Assembly: GCA_034429275.1 (NCBI GenBank)
Contig: DAOUFU010000205.1
Location: 1 to 9,944 of the forward strand
Length of the DNA stretch: 9,944 bases
Reading direction: 5' to 3'
Origin: DAOUFU01 sp034429275
GTDB taxonomy: Bacteria; Chloroflexota; Anaerolineae; Aggregatilineales; Aggregatilineaceae
Under the pieces are notes generated by a model. That model searched no databases and had not been told where the DNA came from. It was given only the letters and a program-made list of their open reading frames with translations. Below, piece after piece: positions 7,374-9,944 of the stretch (the first letter of the stretch is position 1; every line of letters begins with the position of its first letter). The translations under genes and the position numbers were made by a program.

Positions 7374-7739
7374 ATGACCGACGAAAACGCACAGGACCCC
7401 AAAGCAACCCCGAACCCCGCCGACCGGCTGGCGGGTATGACGACCGAAGAAAAAGAGGCGCTGGTGATGTCGGCGCTGCATACGGTGGTGGACCCGGAGA
7501 TCGGGCTGAGCGTCAAGGAACTGGGGCTGATCCGGGGCCTGACGATCCAGGATGACCGGGCGCACGTGGTGATGATTCTGACGACGCCCTTCTGCCCCTA
7601 TGCCCCCCAACTGCTCGAAGCGGCGCGTCGCACCGTGCAGGAAACGCTGGGCGTGCCCACCACGATCGAAGTGGGGCCGGAATATTGGGACCCTTCGATG
7701 GCTGAAGAGGGCGTGCTGAACGATTGGGGGCTGTTCTAG
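7374..7739 (+). CDS. sufT: MIP18/DUF59 family Fe-S assembly factor, SufT-like
   Basis: This 121-residue stand-alone DUF59 protein has the family motifs DPEIG (40-44), LGLIRG (50-55) and TTPFCPYAPQL (70-80). C74 is the conserved cysteine, and a Trp-containing C-terminal block covers 105-121. In bacteria such proteins (SufT) help mature or deliver Fe-S clusters; the PaaD family is related but longer. The position divergent from sufCBD supports the Fe-S role. I chose the ATG at 7374 because GAGGA lies 7 bases upstream and the conserved domain begins well after it. An in-frame ATG at 7308 would add 22 poorly conserved residues and has no ribosome-binding site. The symbol is assigned by family and context. 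Confidence 0.85.
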   Translation: MTDENAQDPKATPNPADRLAGMTTEEKEALVMSALHTVVDPEIGLSVKELGLIRGLTIQDDRAHVVMILTTPFCPYAPQLLEAARRTVQETLGVPTTIEVGPEYWDPSMAEEGVLNDWGLF

Positions 7740-7812
7740 CCTGCGAGAAGGCCCATAAGAGGGCGGGGGCAGGTCCTCATCCCCGCTCATCCATCACAGA
7801 TCATGCACAGAG

Positions 7813-7844
7813 AGCAGGCGATCCCCGCGCGAGGATCGCCTGCT
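7813..7844. terminator. Hairpin between convergent genes
   Basis: A perfect 12-base stem (agcaggcgatcc / ggatcgcctgct) closes an 8-base loop. It lies between the stops of the DUF59 gene (plus) and the PPC-domain gene (minus), so it could end both transcripts. The following T-tracts are poor on both strands, so the call rests on stem strength and position. The rest of 7740-7856 holds only weaker nested stems. Confidence 0.6.
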
Positions 7845-7856
7845 GCGTGGTGGGGC

Positions 7857-8918
7857 TTATTTGCTGAGAGTGCGCGTACCCGCAACCTCGATCGAGATGG
7901 TATAGGTACCCTCTACGTAATTATACGAGCCATCGTAGACCTGAATCTGGTAGGCCAGGGAGTTCGGCACCTCAATTTCCACGCTGATGGCGCGCGTAGC
8001 CGTGCCATTGGTATTGAGCAGGTACGTCGAGCCATCGAGGCTGGAGATGTCGAACGAAGGTGAGATCGGGTCTTCGGTGGTGATCGAAATGATCAGGCGC
8101 TGGCCCGCTTCACCCTGGAAGTAGTGGGTTTGCTGGAAGAAGTTGGCATCGGAGAGCTTGCCCGTCTGGGGCGCGCCTGGGGTCAACATGTCGACCCGCG
8201 ACGTTTCCAGGCGCAGCTCATAAGGGGCCGAGCTGCTCCTACCATCCCAGTTGGCGACCACCGTGTACGTTATATCGGGCAGCAGCAGCAGCGGATCGAT
8301 CTCCGGGCGGTCGAGGTATTCACTGCTGGAGACCAGCCCGTCGGGACCAAAAACCTCAAACAAGGGCGGGACGTGATCAGAATCAAAGGGGGCAAGCAGG
8401 CGGACCAGGGTGGGAGTCTCGACGGAGGGCAGCAGGTAATAATCGGCGGTGTGTTCGGCGCTGAGCACGCCGGTCACCGGCTGGCCGATGTCGATCACGG
8501 CCAGGGCTTCGATCACGGTGAGCTGGATGGTATACACGCCAGAGCCGCTAAAGCGCCCGGCGACCACGCTGTAGGTGCCGGTGGTGGGCAGCAAGAAGGG
8601 GCCGATACGCGAGTCGAGGTTCAGGCCGCCGTCGTCGTCATACGCCAGTTCATCACCCTCTGGGCTGCGCAGGGAAAGGTGTGGGTCGAGCGAGGAACGG
8701 GGGTCGGCGCGCATGTCGATAACAACCAGCGTATCCGCCTGGCCTTCAAAGGTCCAGGTTTCTTCGCCCTTCATGTCGTCAAGTTCGCTTTCCTGCGGCT
8801 GATCGGGCAGCAACACGCCGGGCTGCTGACGGTCTGGGGCGGCAGTCACGGTGATGGCGGCTGAGAGGCTGAGCGCAAGGAAGAGCATCGCACCCAGGGC
8901 GCGAGAGACTGCTTTCAT
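7857..8918 (-). CDS. Secreted protein made of three PPC-type domains
   Basis: This 353-residue protein carries a signal peptide: K2 and R6, a hydrophobic core at about 8-20, and a likely cleavage after A26 in VTAAP. The rest looks like three tandem bacterial pre-peptidase C-terminal (PPC) beta-sandwich domains at about 43-135, 145-240 and 248-346. Domain 1 is clearest, with DPHLSLRSPEGDELAYDDD (78-96) followed by GTYSVVAGRFSGSGVYTIQL (114-133). Domains 2 and 3 are more diverged but end in APYELRL (231-237) and GTYTISIEV (337-345). No protease or other enzyme domain is visible. PPC domains usually accompany secreted proteases, so a role in cell-surface or matrix binding is only a guess. AAAGGA lies about 9 bases before the ATG. 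It appears monocistronic. Confidence 0.85.
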   Translation of the reverse strand: MKAVSRALGAMLFLALSLSAAITVTAAPDRQQPGVLLPDQPQESELDDMKGEETWTFEGQADTLVVIDMRADPRSSLDPHLSLRSPEGDELAYDDDGGLNLDSRIGPFLLPTTGTYSVVAGRFSGSGVYTIQLTVIEALAVIDIGQPVTGVLSAEHTADYYLLPSVETPTLVRLLAPFDSDHVPPLFEVFGPDGLVSSSEYLDRPEIDPLLLLPDITYTVVANWDGRSSSAPYELRLETSRVDMLTPGAPQTGKLSDANFFQQTHYFQGEAGQRLIISITTEDPISPSFDISSLDGSTYLLNTNGTATRAISVEIEVPNSLAYQIQVYDGSYNYVEGTYTISIEVAGTRTLSK

Positions 8919-8973
8919 GGGGAGTTATCCTTTCGTCAGGTGGAGCCACCAGAAAAGGCAGCATCTGATGATG

Positions 8974-8979
8974 ATTATA
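8974..8979 (-). promoter_or_regulatory. Candidate -10 for the PPC-domain gene
   Basis: A perfect TATAAT on the minus strand lies 55 bases upstream of the start codon, which would give a leader of about 49 bases. No good -35 is present 16-18 bases upstream, so an activator may be needed or the site may be fortuitous. Confidence 0.4.
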
Positions 8980-9070
8980 CAGGACTGGGGAAGATTGCGC
9001 GGGGCGGGATGCCTACGCCACGCCTACCCGCGCCGCGCATAAAAATATGTGAATTCCGCCCGGCAAGGGA

Positions 9071-9099
9071 TTGCTTTATCGCCTGGGCAACCTTATACT
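9071..9099 (+). promoter_or_regulatory. Promoter for the 144-residue unknown gene
   Basis: TTGCTT (9071-9076), exactly 17 bases, then TATACT (9094-9099) form a good sigma-70-type promoter. Transcription would begin near 9106 and give a leader of about 224 bases. It diverges from the PPC-gene promoter; the bases between the two (8980-9070) hold nothing else I recognise. Confidence 0.55.
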
Positions 9100-9105
9100 A
9101 AGAGA

Positions 9106-9329
9106 AACCGAAGGATGACCGGAACCGATGCCCATGCGCGGCTTATCCGCAGCGCGGCGAGTTTATTTTTCCGGGATCATCGCCGGGAATCGAATTGAAG
9201 GCGCGACATCCCCGCGCCGGACGTTATCAGTCGGAATCATTCAGAGCAAGGCCGGGCCGATGGGTCCGGGTGGTTCATCATTTATCGACCACTCATTTAT
9301 CTGTTTTATCCCATTCAGGGAGTGCTGCG
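9106..9329 (+). other. Long 5' leader of the unknown gene
   Basis: This non-coding leader holds several small stems: gcgg/ccgc near 9137-9149, ttccgg/ccgggaa near 9169-9188, and a perfect ggcgcg/cgcgcc stem (9200-9205 / 9213-9218). A T-rich stretch lies at 9162-9170. Just before the ribosome-binding site, TCATTTATC occurs twice (9278-9286 and 9293-9301, period 15), and a further TTTATC follows at 9305. No known riboswitch family was recognised. An in-frame TTG at 9195 and an out-of-frame ATG at 9128 look unused. Confidence 0.4.
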
Positions 9330-9764
9330 ATGAGCACGACCGATCCGATTTATCAGTATGGGCACTCGACGGAGGTATTCGTCAGTCGCCGGGAGAGCGA
9401 CCACTCGTTAGTCTTGGGCGGGATGGGGCAGAACGAGCCGTGGGTTCACGTGATGACGCGGCGAGCCGCGCAGGTGCTGTGGTTTAAGCTGACGCTGCTG
9501 CTCTACCCGGAAAAGGCAACGATGGTCACCGGGCTGGCCACGACCGCGCCGCTCCGGATGGTGACCGGGGCGAGCGTGACCACCCATGTGGAGGTGGTTC
9601 ACAGCGGGAATGACGAATACACACTCTCCGGCTGGTACGAGCAGGAAGCGTGGCGAGTGCAACTGACCGAGCAGGAATGTCGCCGGTTGTGGGCGGCATT
9701 GGACCTGGCGCTTTACCCGGTGGGGTGGGAAGGCCGCGTCACCAAGCCCAAAGCGCTCAGCTAA
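9330..9764 (+). CDS. Unknown 144-residue protein with an internal duplication
   Basis: I do not recognise the family. The ATG follows GGGAG by 7 bases, which favours this start over longer in-frame options. The protein has no signal peptide and no clear membrane span. It appears to be two related halves. W38, T43, LW (50-51), L54, L56 and LYP (58-60) recur exactly 70 residues later as W108, T113, LW (120-121), L124, L126 and LYP (128-130). Upstream of this, TEVFV (14-18) and THVEV (85-89) also align, with one gap. Each half would fold as about three strands and a helix; this is inference. It is probably cytoplasmic. It has its own promoter and terminator, so it is likely monocistronic. Confidence 0.8.
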   Translation: MSTTDPIYQYGHSTEVFVSRRESDHSLVLGGMGQNEPWVHVMTRRAAQVLWFKLTLLLYPEKATMVTGLATTAPLRMVTGASVTTHVEVVHSGNDEYTLSGWYEQEAWRVQLTEQECRRLWAALDLALYPVGWEGRVTKPKALS

Positions 9765-9812
9765 CCCCGGTGCGGGTGGGGCAAGGGCTGCTCGAAGGTC
9801 CGGGCGCGAGTC

Positions 9813-9838
9813 GGCGCACGCTGTAAACTGCGTGTGCC
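9813..9838 (+). other. Hairpin preceding the final terminator
   Basis: The arms ggcgcacgc and gcgtgtgcc pair over nine positions with one G-U pair around an 8-base loop. No T-tract follows. It lies between the stop codon at 9764 and the intrinsic terminator at 9857, so it may be a 3' UTR structure that stabilises the transcript. Confidence 0.45.
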
Positions 9839-9856
9839 CAAGTTCATGCTTTTGCT

Positions 9857-9881
9857 GGCGTCTGTAATAGACGCCATTTTT
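9857..9881 (+). terminator. Intrinsic terminator after the unknown gene
   Basis: A perfect 7-base stem ggcgtct/agacgcc with loop gtaat is followed at once by ATTTTT. It lies 93 bases after the stop codon of the 144-residue gene. Beyond it, 9882-9944 contains nothing I recognise. Confidence 0.8.
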
Positions 9882-9944
9882 CGTTGTGGGGGGCGTATTC
9901 CATTTTTGGGGCATGAGACTGTGGGGGTTGCCCGGCCTCACCCC

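Noticed and set aside
9780..9860. tRNA-like appearance of the region after the unknown gene
   Set aside because: There is a stem with an 8-base loop and a GTTC, but no 7-base acceptor stem, no proper 7-base anticodon loop and no T-arm consensus.

Overview
The window reads as ordinary chromosomal DNA from a GC-rich bacterium. The likeliest source is Chloroflexota, perhaps Anaerolineae: SUF genes in the order sufC-sufB-sufD-sufS, a KimA-type permease, and a secreted protein built only of pre-peptidase C-terminal (PPC) domains fit that group. This assignment is inferred from gene content and protein character, not from a marker gene. No rRNA, tRNA, CRISPR array, insertion sequence or phage gene was seen.

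Layout from left to right. Positions 1-1566 (minus strand) hold the first 522 codons of an APC-superfamily permease of the KimA potassium-uptake type; its C-terminal end lies off the left edge. Positions 1752-7072 (minus) hold an iron-sulfur cluster assembly locus. Read in its own direction it runs sufC (ABC ATPase), sufB, sufD, a strong intrinsic terminator, then sufS (cysteine desulfurase) behind a roughly 300-base leader. A divergent intergenic region (7073-7373) carries a good sufC promoter with an A/T-rich upstream element and dyad sequences near the inferred start of transcription. On the other side, reading plus, is a MIP18/DUF59 (SufT-like) assembly factor (7374-7739). A long hairpin separates it from the convergent PPC-domain secreted protein (7857-8918, minus). 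After a 411-base divergent gap comes a 144-residue protein of unknown family (9330-9764, plus), which carries an internal duplication and is followed by a clear intrinsic terminator.

How the genes work together. SufS mobilises sulfur from cysteine, the SufBCD scaffold with SufC as ATPase builds the cluster, and the DUF59 protein probably helps deliver or mature clusters. No SufU or SufE sulfur-transfer partner is encoded here. The permease and the two right-hand genes have no evident link to Fe-S assembly.

No clearly new biological system was found. The items most worth a second look are the duplicated unknown protein with its long leader, the way transcription signals split sufS from sufCBD, the dyads at the sufC start, and a binding-site substitution in the KimA-like permease.
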